From positions 101,017 through 165,016 of the forward strand of contig UQUO01000004.1 of NCBI GenBank assembly GCA_900544295.1: 64,000 bases of DNA. Reading direction: 5' to 3'. The DNA comes from an uncultured Eubacteriales bacterium (GTDB taxonomy: Bacteria; Bacillota; Clostridia; Oscillospirales; Oscillospiraceae). Below are positions 15,587-24,288 of this stretch, piece by piece. A model generated the notes under the pieces. The model was given only the letters and a program-made list of their open reading frames with translations, did no database searches and was not told the origin of the DNA. Numbering within the stretch: position 1 is the stretch's first letter; each line of letters opens with the position of its first letter. A program made the position numbers and the translations under genes.

Positions 15587-16891
15587 ATGAAAAAGGTCCA
15601 GAAAACTCTTGCGCTGTTGCTCGCCGCAATGATGCTGCTCGCGCTTGCCGCCTGCGGCGGACCCGCGCCCGCGCCCACCGAGCCTCCCCCGGCAGACACC
15701 TCCGGCGATACGCCGCCCGCGGACGACGGCGACGCCGAAGTCGTGCCTGAGGAGGGTGCCTCGCTCAAGCTCTGGTTCGACAACGACAACTACAACGAGA
15801 AGATAGTCGAGCTCTGGAACGCCAAGTATCCCGACATCCCGCTCACGGTCGAGAACGTCGGCACCACCGACTCCCGCACCAAGATAGAGCTCGACGGCCC
15901 CACCGGCATGGGCGCGGACGTCTTTGTCCAGGCGCACGACGGCGTTGCCATCTCCGCCCAGTCCGGCAACATTCTGGAGATCGACCTCTTCTCCGACGAG
16001 ATACGCTCCGAGTTTGTGGAGAACGCCATCAACGCCGTGAGCTATGACGGCAAGATATACGCCTTCCCGCTGTCCATGAAGACGATAGTCATGTTCTACA
16101 ACAAGGCCCTTGTGGACACCCCGGTCGATACCTGGGCGGAGATGAAGGAGTTTGCCGCCGAGTTCAACGACCCGGCGCAGAACAAATTCGCATGCCTCTG
16201 GCAGGCCGTCGAGCCCTACTATGCCCATGGCTTCCTCGGCGGCTACGGTTACGACCTCTTCGGGCCCACGCATGACGACCCCGACCAGCTTGGCTGGGAC
16301 AGCGCTGAGGCGGCCGAAGGTCTGGCCTTCTACAAGACGCTGCAGGAGGACGTCTACCCTGTCGCCTCCGCCGACGCGACCTGGGACGCCATGAACACCA
16401 TGTTCTCCAGCGGCGCGGCCCCCTACGTCATCACCGGCCCCTGGTCCATAGCCGACTTCACCAATGCTGGCATCGACTTCGGCATCGCCCCGCTGCCCAA
16501 GATGGACAACGGCGTCCGGCCCAAGACCCTCTCCACCGTTGATACTGTCTGCGTCAGCGCCTATACCCAGTATCCCAAGGCCGCCATGCTGCTTGCCCAG
16601 TTCATCGCAACCGACCCCGACTGCCTCCAGCTGCTCTATGAGACGAGGAACGAGCTGAGCGCCAGCATCGAAGGCCAGAAACTCGACTTCTACGCCAACG
16701 ACCCCTTCATGTCCAGCATCGCCGTAGCCGTGAACGACGCCCTGCCGCAGCCCTACATTCCCGAGATGTCTAACGTCTGGGCCCCGTATCAGAAAGCTGT
16801 CATAGCGGTCTGGGATGGGCTTCAGACTCCCGAAGAGGCCCTTGCCGCGGCAAGCGAGGAATTTTACAGTTCGCTCGTAGTAACTGAGTAA
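15587..16891 (+). CDS. Maltodextrin-type extracellular solute-binding lipoprotein
   Basis: A 434-residue lipoprotein. The signal peptide ends in lipobox LAAC (Cys near 22), followed by a Pro/Thr/Asp-rich linker and a family 1 solute-binding domain (SLKLWFDNDNYNEKIVELWN start, GMGADVFVQAHDG, YNKALVDTPVDTWAEM). It is anchored outside the membrane and would deliver linear or cyclic maltodextrins to the permease genes downstream. ATG 15587 follows GGAAAGGAAG. An operator sits 58 bases upstream and a strong hairpin follows the stop, which should raise its level over the permeases. No ATPase gene lies in the cluster. Confidence 0.88.
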   Translation: MKKVQKTLALLLAAMMLLALAACGGPAPAPTEPPPADTSGDTPPADDGDAEVVPEEGASLKLWFDNDNYNEKIVELWNAKYPDIPLTVENVGTTDSRTKIELDGPTGMGADVFVQAHDGVAISAQSGNILEIDLFSDEIRSEFVENAINAVSYDGKIYAFPLSMKTIVMFYNKALVDTPVDTWAEMKEFAAEFNDPAQNKFACLWQAVEPYYAHGFLGGYGYDLFGPTHDDPDQLGWDSAEAAEGLAFYKTLQEDVYPVASADATWDAMNTMFSSGAAPYVITGPWSIADFTNAGIDFGIAPLPKMDNGVRPKTLSTVDTVCVSAYTQYPKAAMLLAQFIATDPDCLQLLYETRNELSASIEGQKLDFYANDPFMSSIAVAVNDALPQPYIPEMSNVWAPYQKAVIAVWDGLQTPEEALAAASEEFYSSLVVTE

Positions 16892-16924
16892 TCCCCTCCA
16901 AACGGTTCGAGCAAAAATCCGCAC

Positions 16925-16953
16925 GCCCTCTCCCGGCCCGGCCGGGAGAGGGC
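16925..16953 (+). other. Strong intercistronic hairpin after the solute-binding protein gene
   Basis: A perfect 13-bp GC-rich inverted repeat (GCCCTCTCCCGGC / GCCGGGAGAGGGC) with a 3-nt loop and no T-run, 33 bases after the stop and just before the next ribosome site. By analogy with malE-malF and similar operons it probably stabilises the upstream mRNA or partly attenuates transcription, giving more binding protein than permease. Confidence 0.7.
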
Positions 16954-16968
16954 TGAAAGGAGCGTAAA

Positions 16969-18279
16969 ATGCCTCACAGAAGTCAAAAATGGTCAGCCGG
17001 GCTGATGAGCGCGGTCATATGGGGCTCAGGTCAGCTCTGGAACAGGCAGTACATAAAGGCGGCCTTCTTTTTCCTGGCGCAGGTGGGGCTTATCGTCTCG
17101 CTTCCGTCGATGATACACGGCCTTTGGGGCCTCATCACCCTCGGCGAGACGGAGATGATAATCGAAGGCTCCAAGGTCACTCCGGGCGACAACTCCATCA
17201 TACTGATGATACTCGGAATTGCCTGGGCGATCATAGCTGTTGTCTTTGTGCTGATCTACATAGGCTGTGTTTCAGACGCTGTCCGCGACCGGGGCAGGAT
17301 AGAGCAGGGGCAGCACCTTCAGGGAACGAAGGAGTGGTTCCGCCGCTTCCGCGACCGTTCCTTCCCCTATGCCATGCTCATCCCCGCCGTCATACTCATA
17401 CTCCTTTTTGTTGTCGTCCCCATTCTCTTCGGCTTCCTCATCGCCTTCACGAACTACTCAGCTCCGCACTATCTGCCGCCGCGCAGTCTGGTGGACTGGG
17501 TGGGCTTTTCAAACTTTGCGGATATGTTCCGGCTGCCCATGTGGAACGACACCTTCTGGGGCGTCCTGGGCTGGACGCTGCTCTGGAGCGTCATATCCAC
17601 GCTCAGCTGCTATTTCGGCGGGCTGGGCATGGCCTGCCTCGTGAACAGCCGCCGCGTGAAATTCCGCAAATTCTGGCGCACCATCTACATACTGCCCTGG
17701 GCCATACCTGGGCTCATCTCCCTGCTCATCTTCCGCAATATGTTCAACGGCCAGTTTGGCCCCATAAACACTTTCCTGCGCTCTGCAGGGATCATATCTC
17801 AGAACATACCCTGGCTCTCGGACGCGACGCTGGCCAAGCTGGTCATCTTCGTCGTCAACTTCTGGCTGGGTTTCCCATACTTCATGACCATGATGTCCGG
17901 CGTCATGACCAGCATCTCGCCGGAGCTGCTGGAGGCCGCGAGGATAGACGGCGCTTCGCCAAGGCAGGAATTTCGCCGCATCACACTGCCGCTCGTGCTC
18001 TACTCCACCGCGCCGCTGCTCATTATGTCCTTCGCCACGAACTTCAATAACTTCAACGTCATCTACTTCCTGACGGACGGCAACCCGATAAACCCGAGCT
18101 ACAAGTTTGCAGGCTCGACAGATATCCTCATAACCTGGATATACAAGCTCACAAAGGACAACCGCCAGTTCCAGATGGCGGCGGTCATGTCCATACTTGT
18201 CTTTGTGGTCATCGCCACCATATCCACCTGGAACTTCCTGCGCACCAAGTCTTTCAAAGAGGAGGACATGATGGGATGA
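16969..18279 (+). CDS. Maltodextrin ABC transporter permease, MalF type
   Basis: A 436-residue integral membrane protein. An N-terminal extension with three predicted helices (about residues 10-100) precedes the six-helix permease core that starts near AMLIPAVILILLFVVVPILF. The coupling (EAA) loop ELLEAARIDGASPRQEFRRITLPL is clear near residue 320. It pairs with the MalG-like gene, whose ATG overlaps its TGA. ATG 16969 follows GAAAGGAGCG. The extra N-terminal helices are usual for Gram-positive maltose/trehalose permeases. The ATPase is probably a shared MsmX-like protein encoded elsewhere. Confidence 0.88.
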   Translation: MPHRSQKWSAGLMSAVIWGSGQLWNRQYIKAAFFFLAQVGLIVSLPSMIHGLWGLITLGETEMIIEGSKVTPGDNSIILMILGIAWAIIAVVFVLIYIGCVSDAVRDRGRIEQGQHLQGTKEWFRRFRDRSFPYAMLIPAVILILLFVVVPILFGFLIAFTNYSAPHYLPPRSLVDWVGFSNFADMFRLPMWNDTFWGVLGWTLLWSVISTLSCYFGGLGMACLVNSRRVKFRKFWRTIYILPWAIPGLISLLIFRNMFNGQFGPINTFLRSAGIISQNIPWLSDATLAKLVIFVVNFWLGFPYFMTMMSGVMTSISPELLEAARIDGASPRQEFRRITLPLVLYSTAPLLIMSFATNFNNFNVIYFLTDGNPINPSYKFAGSTDILITWIYKLTKDNRQFQMAAVMSILVFVVIATISTWNFLRTKSFKEEDMMG

Positions 18280-19148
18280 GCAACTCAGCTTCAAATCTGC
18301 CCGCAAGGCGCAAAAAGTTTAGTGCCCGGGACATATTCGCCACCTTCGGCGTCTACGCGCTGCTCATTTTCATGGCTCTGCTCGTCCTGACGCCCATCGT
18401 CTGGATAATAGGCGCGTCCTTTAACCCCATGAGCAGCCTGCTCTCGGCCACGGCCTTCCCGGAAAATCCGACAGTGCTTCACTATGTTAAGCTAATCAAG
18501 GAGACAAAGTTCGTCTACTGGTACGCCAACACGCTGAAGATAGCCCTCATAAACATGGCCATCTCCGTCGTGCTCACGTCCATGACCTCCTATGTGTTCT
18601 CCCGCTTCCGCTTCAAGGGCAAGCGGGCGGGGCTGCTGTCGATACTCATATTGCAGATGTTCCCCAGCTTCATGGGCATGATGGCCACCTACAACATACT
18701 CTGGCAGCTGAACCTCCTGGACACGCACTTCGGCCTCATCCTCACCTACGCCGCCGGGCAGGTGCCCTACAACACCTGGCTCGTCAAGGGCTACCTCGCC
18801 AACATCCCGCGCAGTCTCGACGAGGCGGCAAAGCTCGACGGGGCCTCCAACCTGCGCATCTTCACGCAGATAGTGCTGCCGCTCATGAAGCCCATCCTCA
18901 TCTTCGTCGCGCTCTCGCAGTTCATAACCCCGTGGATGGACTTCATCTTCCCGCGCATGATACTCTCCAGCCCGGAGAAAAAGACCCTCGCCATCGGCCT
19001 TTACGACATGATAAACGCCAACACCAACAACAACTTCACCACTTTCGCCGCCGGCGCGATACTCGTCGCTGTACCTATAACCATTCTCTACGTCTGCCTG
19101 CAAAAATACCTCATCCAGGGCGTCACCGCGGGCGCCAACAAGTCCTGA
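18276..19148 (+). CDS. Maltodextrin ABC transporter permease, MalG type
   Basis: A 290-residue six-helix permease. The coupling loop NIPRSLDEAAKLDGASNLRI near residues 178-197 and the MDFIFPRMIL segment are typical of MalG-like proteins. Its ATG overlaps the preceding stop (ATGA), giving translational coupling and equal stoichiometry with MalF. The next gene, a GH31 glucosidase, starts one base after its stop, so uptake and intracellular hydrolysis are made from the same message. Confidence 0.9.
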   Translation: MSNSASNLPARRKKFSARDIFATFGVYALLIFMALLVLTPIVWIIGASFNPMSSLLSATAFPENPTVLHYVKLIKETKFVYWYANTLKIALINMAISVVLTSMTSYVFSRFRFKGKRAGLLSILILQMFPSFMGMMATYNILWQLNLLDTHFGLILTYAAGQVPYNTWLVKGYLANIPRSLDEAAKLDGASNLRIFTQIVLPLMKPILIFVALSQFITPWMDFIFPRMILSSPEKKTLAIGLYDMINANTNNNFTTFAAGAILVAVPITILYVCLQKYLIQGVTAGANKS

Positions 19149-19149
19149 A

Positions 19150-21084
19150 ATGGAATACCGCTTTGGAAACTGCCGCGTGAGCGTCCTTACCGAGCGCCTG
19201 CTGCGCCTTGAATACGACGAGAGCCGCGTCTTTGAGGACAGGCCCAGCCAATTCGCGCTTGACCGCCGTTTCCCGGAGCCCTGTTGCAGCGTAGAGTTCC
19301 GGGGCGGCCGCCTCGATCTGCGCTCCGACGGCTGCCATGTCATTATCGGCGGCGGGCTGGAGTTGGAGGCCCTTACGGACGGCCTGAGCTGGCGCAGCGG
19401 GCAGAAATTGAACCATTTAGGCGGCACGGCCCGGACGTTGGACAACGCCGACGGGGCCATAGAACTTGAGCCCGGCATCTTCTCAAGGGAAGGCGTCGGG
19501 CTCCTTTCGGACGACGGTCTGCTCTTCGGCGCGGACGGCGAGCTCCAGCCGAGGCGGCCGGGGACGCGGGATATCTATCTGTTCCTGTACGGCAGGCAGT
19601 TTGAGCGCGGCCTACGAGATTTTTACCGCCTCAGCGGCCGTCCACCGCTTCTTCCCCGCTTCGCCCTTGGCAACTGGTGGAGCCGCTTCTGGCCTTATAC
19701 AACGGAGGAATACCTTGAGCTCATGGAGCGCTTTGCCGCCGAGGGAACTCCCTTTTCCGTGGCCGTGCTGGATATGGATTGGCACCTCACGCGCGTGCCG
19801 GAGGGATACAGCGGCTGGACAGGTTACACCTGGGACCGGGAGCTCATCCCGGAGCCGGACAAGCTGCTGGCGCGCCTGCACGGGCTGGGCCTGCACGTCT
19901 CGCTGAACCTGCACCCGGCGGATGGGGTGCAGCCTTTTGAGGAACGTTACGATGAAGTCGCAGAGTTTATGGGCGTCACCGGCGGCGAGACCATACCCTT
20001 CGACCTCAACGACCGCCGCTTCCGGCGCGCCTATTTTGAGCTGCTGCTGCATCCGCTGGAGGACATGGGCGTGGACTTCTGGTGGATAGACTGGCAGCAG
20101 GGCACGCGCTCAACGGTAGAGGGCCTTGACCCGCTCTGGCTGCTCAACCACTGGCACTTTCTCGACGCCGCCCGCAGGGGGCGCAGGCCGCTCATCCTCT
20201 CGCGCTATGCCGGGGCGGGCTCGCACAGGTACCCCGTCGGCTTCTCCGGGGACACGATAGCGAGCTGGGCCTCTCTGGACTTCCAGCCGCGCTTCACCGC
20301 CGCCGCGGCGGACATAGGCTTCGGCTGGTGGAGCCATGACATAGGCGGGCACATGGGCGATGGGCTCAGGGACGAGGAGCTTGCCTGCCGCTGGCTGCAA
20401 TTCGGCGTGTTCTCACCCATCTGCCGTCTGCACAGCACCTGCAGCCCGGACGCAGGCAAGGAGCCCTGGCGTTACTCCCCTGAGATCGCAGAGATAATGC
20501 GTCGCTTCCTCGCCCTGCGGCACAGGCTGTTGCCCTATCTGCACTCCATGAACTGGCGCAGCCACCTCGAGGGCATACCTCTCGTGAGGCCGCTTTATCA
20601 CGCATGGCCTGATAGTCCAGAAGCCTACGAGTATCCCAACGTGTATGAGTTCGGCTCGCAGCTGATAGTTGCCCCAGTGACCGCGCCCGGCGCTGGCGAG
20701 AAGCGCGCCGCCGAAGTACGTCTCTGGCTGCCCGATGGTCTGTGGTACGACTTTTTCACCGACGAAGTGTACGAGGGCGGACGCAGGCTCACACTGTGCT
20801 GTCCGCTCGAACGCATACCCGTTTTCGTCCGTTCCGGAGGGATAGTCCCAATGCAGGAGCCGGACTGCACGGAAGATTTACCGGAGCGCGTAACTTTGCA
20901 CGTTTGGCCAGGTCAAGGCCGCTTCAGGCTGTGCGAGGGTGAGGAGCTCTGCCTTGAAGCTGCAATATACCAGAACGAGTCAGGCGTATACATCAAAGCC
21001 CGGTCAAGCCCTCCGGGCAGGAAGTACATCATCATCCGGCATACGTCCGGTAAAACTACGCTCAAATGTGAGGAGGGATATTGA
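19150..21084 (+). CDS. GH31 alpha-glucosidase, intracellular
   Basis: A 644-residue protein with no signal peptide. The GH31 barrel carries the nucleophile motif WWIDWQQG (Asp near residue 314) and the acid/base region YPVGFSGDT (Asp near 367), plus FALGNWWSRFWPYTTEEY and SHDIGGHMGD, all family hallmarks. It probably removes glucose from the ends of imported maltodextrins, or acts on alpha-1,6-linked pieces. ATG 19150 starts directly after the permease stop without a strong ribosome site of its own, suggesting translational coupling. The secreted amylase-like gene follows after 72 bases. Specificity within GH31 cannot be read from sequence alone. Confidence 0.88.
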   Translation: MEYRFGNCRVSVLTERLLRLEYDESRVFEDRPSQFALDRRFPEPCCSVEFRGGRLDLRSDGCHVIIGGGLELEALTDGLSWRSGQKLNHLGGTARTLDNADGAIELEPGIFSREGVGLLSDDGLLFGADGELQPRRPGTRDIYLFLYGRQFERGLRDFYRLSGRPPLLPRFALGNWWSRFWPYTTEEYLELMERFAAEGTPFSVAVLDMDWHLTRVPEGYSGWTGYTWDRELIPEPDKLLARLHGLGLHVSLNLHPADGVQPFEERYDEVAEFMGVTGGETIPFDLNDRRFRRAYFELLLHPLEDMGVDFWWIDWQQGTRSTVEGLDPLWLLNHWHFLDAARRGRRPLILSRYAGAGSHRYPVGFSGDTIASWASLDFQPRFTAAAADIGFGWWSHDIGGHMGDGLRDEELACRWLQFGVFSPICRLHSTCSPDAGKEPWRYSPEIAEIMRRFLALRHRLLPYLHSMNWRSHLEGIPLVRPLYHAWPDSPEAYEYPNVYEFGSQLIVAPVTAPGAGEKRAAEVRLWLPDGLWYDFFTDEVYEGGRRLTLCCPLERIPVFVRSGGIVPMQEPDCTEDLPERVTLHVWPGQGRFRLCEGEELCLEAAIYQNESGVYIKARSSPPGRKYIIIRHTSGKTTLKCEEGY

Positions 21085-21156
21085 AAACCATAACAGGATA
21101 ACCCTTGATCGCAGATGGGAAATGTCATGAAAGGCAAGCTGCCGGAAAGGAGAACC

Positions 21157-23397
21157 ATGAAAGAGAAAAAACGCATTCTATCTCTGCTGCTATCCCTGCT
21201 TCTTATCACCGCGCTGCTCCTTACACCCGCTGGCGCACAGGGCTTTAACACCGAGCTATTATCTGTTACACAGAGCACTATTACCGACGACTACCTCGGA
21301 CCTGTCACACCGAAGGATGTAATCTATCAAATCATAACTGACCGTTTCTACGACGGCGACCCGACCAACAACATTCCAGTAGGCTTTGACCCGGACCTGT
21401 TTGACGGCACCGGTACCGACATCCGACTCTATCAGGGCGGCGACTGGCAAGGCATAATTGACCAGATACCCTATCTTAAGAGCATGGGCATAACCGCGGT
21501 CTGGATCTCCGCGCCCTATGCCAACCGCGACCAGGCGACCCATGACGGATGGACAAGCTACCACGGCTATCATGCCAGGAACTACTTCACGACCAATAAG
21601 CACTTCGGTACGATGGCTGAGTTCGACGAACTCCAGCAGGAGCTGACGGACGCCGGTATAAAGCTGGTCATCGACTTCGTGACCAATCACTCAAGCGACA
21701 GCCGCTACGACGGCAAGATATATGAGCCCGACAGAAACTCTGCCGGCGAGTTTGTCTTTGACTCCGCCGGTGAGCCGGTTGACTACAACAACGACGGCAC
21801 AACAGAAAACCTCGTGGCCGACCCCAACAATGACACGAACGGTTGGTTCCACCACCTCGGCGACCGTGGCACGGACAACTCCACCTTTGGCTACCGCTTC
21901 AAGGAGCTGGCCTATCTCGCTGACTATTCCCAAGAAAATGCCGCCGTAGCAGAATATATGGAAGATGCGCTCAACTTCTGGGCAGAGAAAGGCATCAGCG
22001 GCATCCGCCATGATGCTACGCTCCATATGAACCCTGCTTTTGTCAAGAATGCAAAGGATGCTGTTGACTCCGAGAATGCGCCGATCACCCACTTTGGCGA
22101 GTTCTTCATAGGCAGGCCGGACAGCAAATACAGCGAGTACGCCAGTTTCCCGGACAGGACGGGCGTCACCAATCTGGACTTTGAATTCTACAACTCTGTA
22201 AACCAGACCTTCGGCAATTTCTCGCAGTCCATGGCAGACTTTGCGAATATGCTCGAATACACTGACGACGACTATACATACGAAAATCAGTTCGTCACCT
22301 TCATCGACAACCACGACGTCACCAGGTTCAGATACGTGCAGTCAAACGACAAGCCCTTCCACGCCGCCATCGCCGCGCTGCTTACGTGCAGGGGCACTCC
22401 CAACATATACTACGGCACCGAGCAATACCTGAGTGCTCCCGACAGCGGAGCGGGTCGCATTTACATGGGCGCAGTCTCCGATTTCGAGTCTACTACCGCC
22501 ACCCAGCTCATAAAAGCGCTGTCCGATCTTCGGCAGGAGAACGACGCGCTGGCCTACGGCACGACTGACATCCTGTATTCCTCAAACGACGTGGTGGTCT
22601 ACTCCAGGCAGTTTTACTCCAAACAGGTGATAGTTGCAATAAACCGTCAGCCCGACCAGAGCTTTACCGTACCCGCACTCAACACCACGCTGCCCAACGG
22701 CACTTATAATGACGTACTCAACGGCTTGCTGTACGGCGAGAGCGCGACTGTCAGCTCCGGTAGCCTCCAGAGCTTCACTCTCGGCGGCGGCGAGGTCTGC
22801 GTGTGGTCGTATAACCCCGATCTCGGCACCGACACTCCCAGAATAGGCAACGTTATCTCGACCATGGGGCGAGCTGGTAATACCGTATACATTTACGGCA
22901 CAGGTCTTGGTGGGACACCAACAGTCAAATTCGGTGACGCGACAGCCACTGTAGTTTCTGCTTCCGATGAAATGATAGAGGCCATCGTTCCCGCCAATGC
23001 CGCCGCCGGTGAGAACACGATAACCGTGACCAAAGGTTCGAGCGTAAGTAACGGTTTTACTTACACAGTACTCTCTGGCGACCCAAATCAGGTCATCTTC
23101 CATGTAAACGCAAGCACTAACTTCGGTGAAACCATTCACATCGTCGGCTCCATACCCGAACTTGGAAGCTGGGATACCGATAAATGCACCGAAGCCATGA
23201 TGTGTCCGAATTACCCGGAGTGGTTCCTGCACGTCAGCGTACCCGCGGACACAACTTTCTCGTTCAAATTCATTAAGAAAGATGCAAACGGAAATGTTAC
23301 TTGGGAAAGCTGCGAGAACAGGGTCATCACTTCCTCCAGCAGCCCGGCCGGCACCATTGATACGCCGGTATACACCTGGGGAGTAAATTACACTTGA
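21157..23397 (+). CDS. Secreted GH13 CGTase/maltogenic-amylase-like enzyme with TIG and CBM20 domains
   Basis: A 746-residue exported protein from ATG 21157 (GGAAAGGAG upstream; the frame is open to 21115). A signal peptide ends near AQG. The catalytic GH13_2-like A/B domain has VIDFVTNHSS, GIRHDATLHM (nucleophile Asp near 286), HFGEFFIG (Glu near 315) and FIDNHDVTRF (Asp near 387). A C domain, an IPT/TIG D domain (PRIGNVISTMGRAGNTVYIYG) and a C-terminal CBM20 starch-binding E domain (VGSIPELGSWD) follow. This A-B-C-D-E order is that of cyclodextrin glucanotransferases and maltogenic amylases. It lacks a cell-wall anchor and is probably released to attack starch, feeding the transporter. Confidence 0.85.
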   Translation: MKEKKRILSLLLSLLLITALLLTPAGAQGFNTELLSVTQSTITDDYLGPVTPKDVIYQIITDRFYDGDPTNNIPVGFDPDLFDGTGTDIRLYQGGDWQGIIDQIPYLKSMGITAVWISAPYANRDQATHDGWTSYHGYHARNYFTTNKHFGTMAEFDELQQELTDAGIKLVIDFVTNHSSDSRYDGKIYEPDRNSAGEFVFDSAGEPVDYNNDGTTENLVADPNNDTNGWFHHLGDRGTDNSTFGYRFKELAYLADYSQENAAVAEYMEDALNFWAEKGISGIRHDATLHMNPAFVKNAKDAVDSENAPITHFGEFFIGRPDSKYSEYASFPDRTGVTNLDFEFYNSVNQTFGNFSQSMADFANMLEYTDDDYTYENQFVTFIDNHDVTRFRYVQSNDKPFHAAIAALLTCRGTPNIYYGTEQYLSAPDSGAGRIYMGAVSDFESTTATQLIKALSDLRQENDALAYGTTDILYSSNDVVVYSRQFYSKQVIVAINRQPDQSFTVPALNTTLPNGTYNDVLNGLLYGESATVSSGSLQSFTLGGGEVCVWSYNPDLGTDTPRIGNVISTMGRAGNTVYIYGTGLGGTPTVKFGDATATVVSASDEMIEAIVPANAAAGENTITVTKGSSVSNGFTYTVLSGDPNQVIFHVNASTNFGETIHIVGSIPELGSWDTDKCTEAMMCPNYPEWFLHVSVPADTTFSFKFIKKDANGNVTWESCENRVITSSSSPAGTIDTPVYTWGVNYT

Positions 23398-23403
23398 CCG
23401 GGC

Positions 23404-23452
23404 AAAACAGGGGTCAGAGTCTGCAAGCAGATCCTGACCCCTGTTGTTTTTT
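23404..23452. terminator. Bidirectional terminator between convergent operons
   Basis: AACAGGGGTCAG / CTGACCCCTGTT (12 bp) with further partial pairing inside the loop, followed by GTTTTTTA on the plus strand and preceded by CAAAA, which gives U residues for minus-strand transcripts. It separates the CGTase gene from the SRAP operon. Confidence 0.8.
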
Positions 23453-24026
23453 ACGCCTCTTGGAACTCCATATCCGTCTCCGCGTCTCCCAGCAGCTCGT
23501 CGAGCGTGAGCTGCTGGGAGAGCCAGTCGGCCTTCTTTTCCTTCGGCACGATGACCGGCATCCGGTCGTGGATGAAGCTGATGCCGTCGGCGGCTTTGCG
23601 CGTGAGGATGGTGAAGCGCGGCAAGGCTCCAGGCTCGGGCTTCGTGTAAAGGCCGCCGAGGTAGAGCAGTTCCTTGCCCCTTGGCCGGATGGCGTATTTC
23701 ACCTTGCCGTCCGCGCGGCGCTCCCACTCGAAGTAGCAGCTCGCCGGGATGAGGCAGCGGCGCAGCTGCGCGCTCTCGCGGAAAAGCTGCTTCTCCGCCG
23801 CAGTCTCGCTCCGAGCGTTTATGACGAGACCGCCGCCACGGCGCTCAAAGCCCCAGCGCATGGGGAACACCGTGGGCTTGAGCTGACGGTTGTTTGCGAT
23901 GACCGCCGCCGTGTCCGAGGGAAAGACCTCGCCGGTCTTGACCTCGTCAGATTTGCGCTTCGCTTCAGCTATAAGTTCAAGCAGCTCGCTGCTGCTCTCA
24001 GGCTCCACATAGTATCTCCCGCACAT
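23451..24026 (-). CDS. SRAP (HMCES/YedK-family) abasic-site DNA-protein crosslink protein
   Basis: A 191-residue protein starting MCGRYYVEP, whose Cys2, exposed after Met removal, is the residue that covalently caps abasic sites in single-stranded DNA. Other family features are present: WGFERR, a conserved NARSET, the CLIPASCYFEWER block and the FTILTRKA...FIHDRMPVI segment with the active-site histidine. The open frame runs back to 24287, but only the ATG at 24026 puts Cys at position 2. It overlaps the stop of the small gene upstream by one base. Being last in an operon with a Y-family polymerase points to a DNA-damage role. Confidence 0.9.
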   Translation of the reverse strand: MCGRYYVEPESSSELLELIAEAKRKSDEVKTGEVFPSDTAAVIANNRQLKPTVFPMRWGFERRGGGLVINARSETAAEKQLFRESAQLRRCLIPASCYFEWERRADGKVKYAIRPRGKELLYLGGLYTKPEPGALPRFTILTRKAADGISFIHDRMPVIVPKEKKADWLSQQLTLDELLGDAETDMEFQEA

Positions 24027-24277
24027 CAGCTCTCCCGCCTTTCCACAAACCAGCGCCCGTCCTCGTTGAACAAATACGTCTCGCTGCGGCCTATCCTCAC
24101 CGTGTACCTCGTCCCGGCCCCGCCCGCCTTGAGGCTTGCGGCCCGGCGCATATCCAGCACGCGGTCTATGCCGTAGACCCGCCCGTCCTCCCAGGTTATC
24201 GACAGCGGCATGATACGCCCGTCCGTGTCGAAACGTGCGTCCACGCCCACATATACCTTTGCCCTGTTTTCGGACAT
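24026..24277 (-). CDS. Small conserved-looking protein between Y-family polymerase and SRAP genes
   Basis: An 83-residue protein (MSENRAKVYVGVDARFDTDG ... WFVERRES) that I do not recognise as a named family. It looks beta-rich, with basic patches (DMRRAASLKAGG, RYTVRIG), and has no signal or membrane segment. It starts 11 bases after the polymerase stop, and its own stop overlaps the SRAP start, so all three genes are translationally linked. A role in lesion tolerance with the polymerase is inferred from this linkage only. Possibilities include a DNA-binding or polymerase-accessory subunit. Confidence 0.7.
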   Translation of the reverse strand: MSENRAKVYVGVDARFDTDGRIMPLSITWEDGRVYGIDRVLDMRRAASLKAGGAGTRYTVRIGRSETYLFNEDGRWFVERRES

Positions 24278-24288
24278 TATACCTCACC

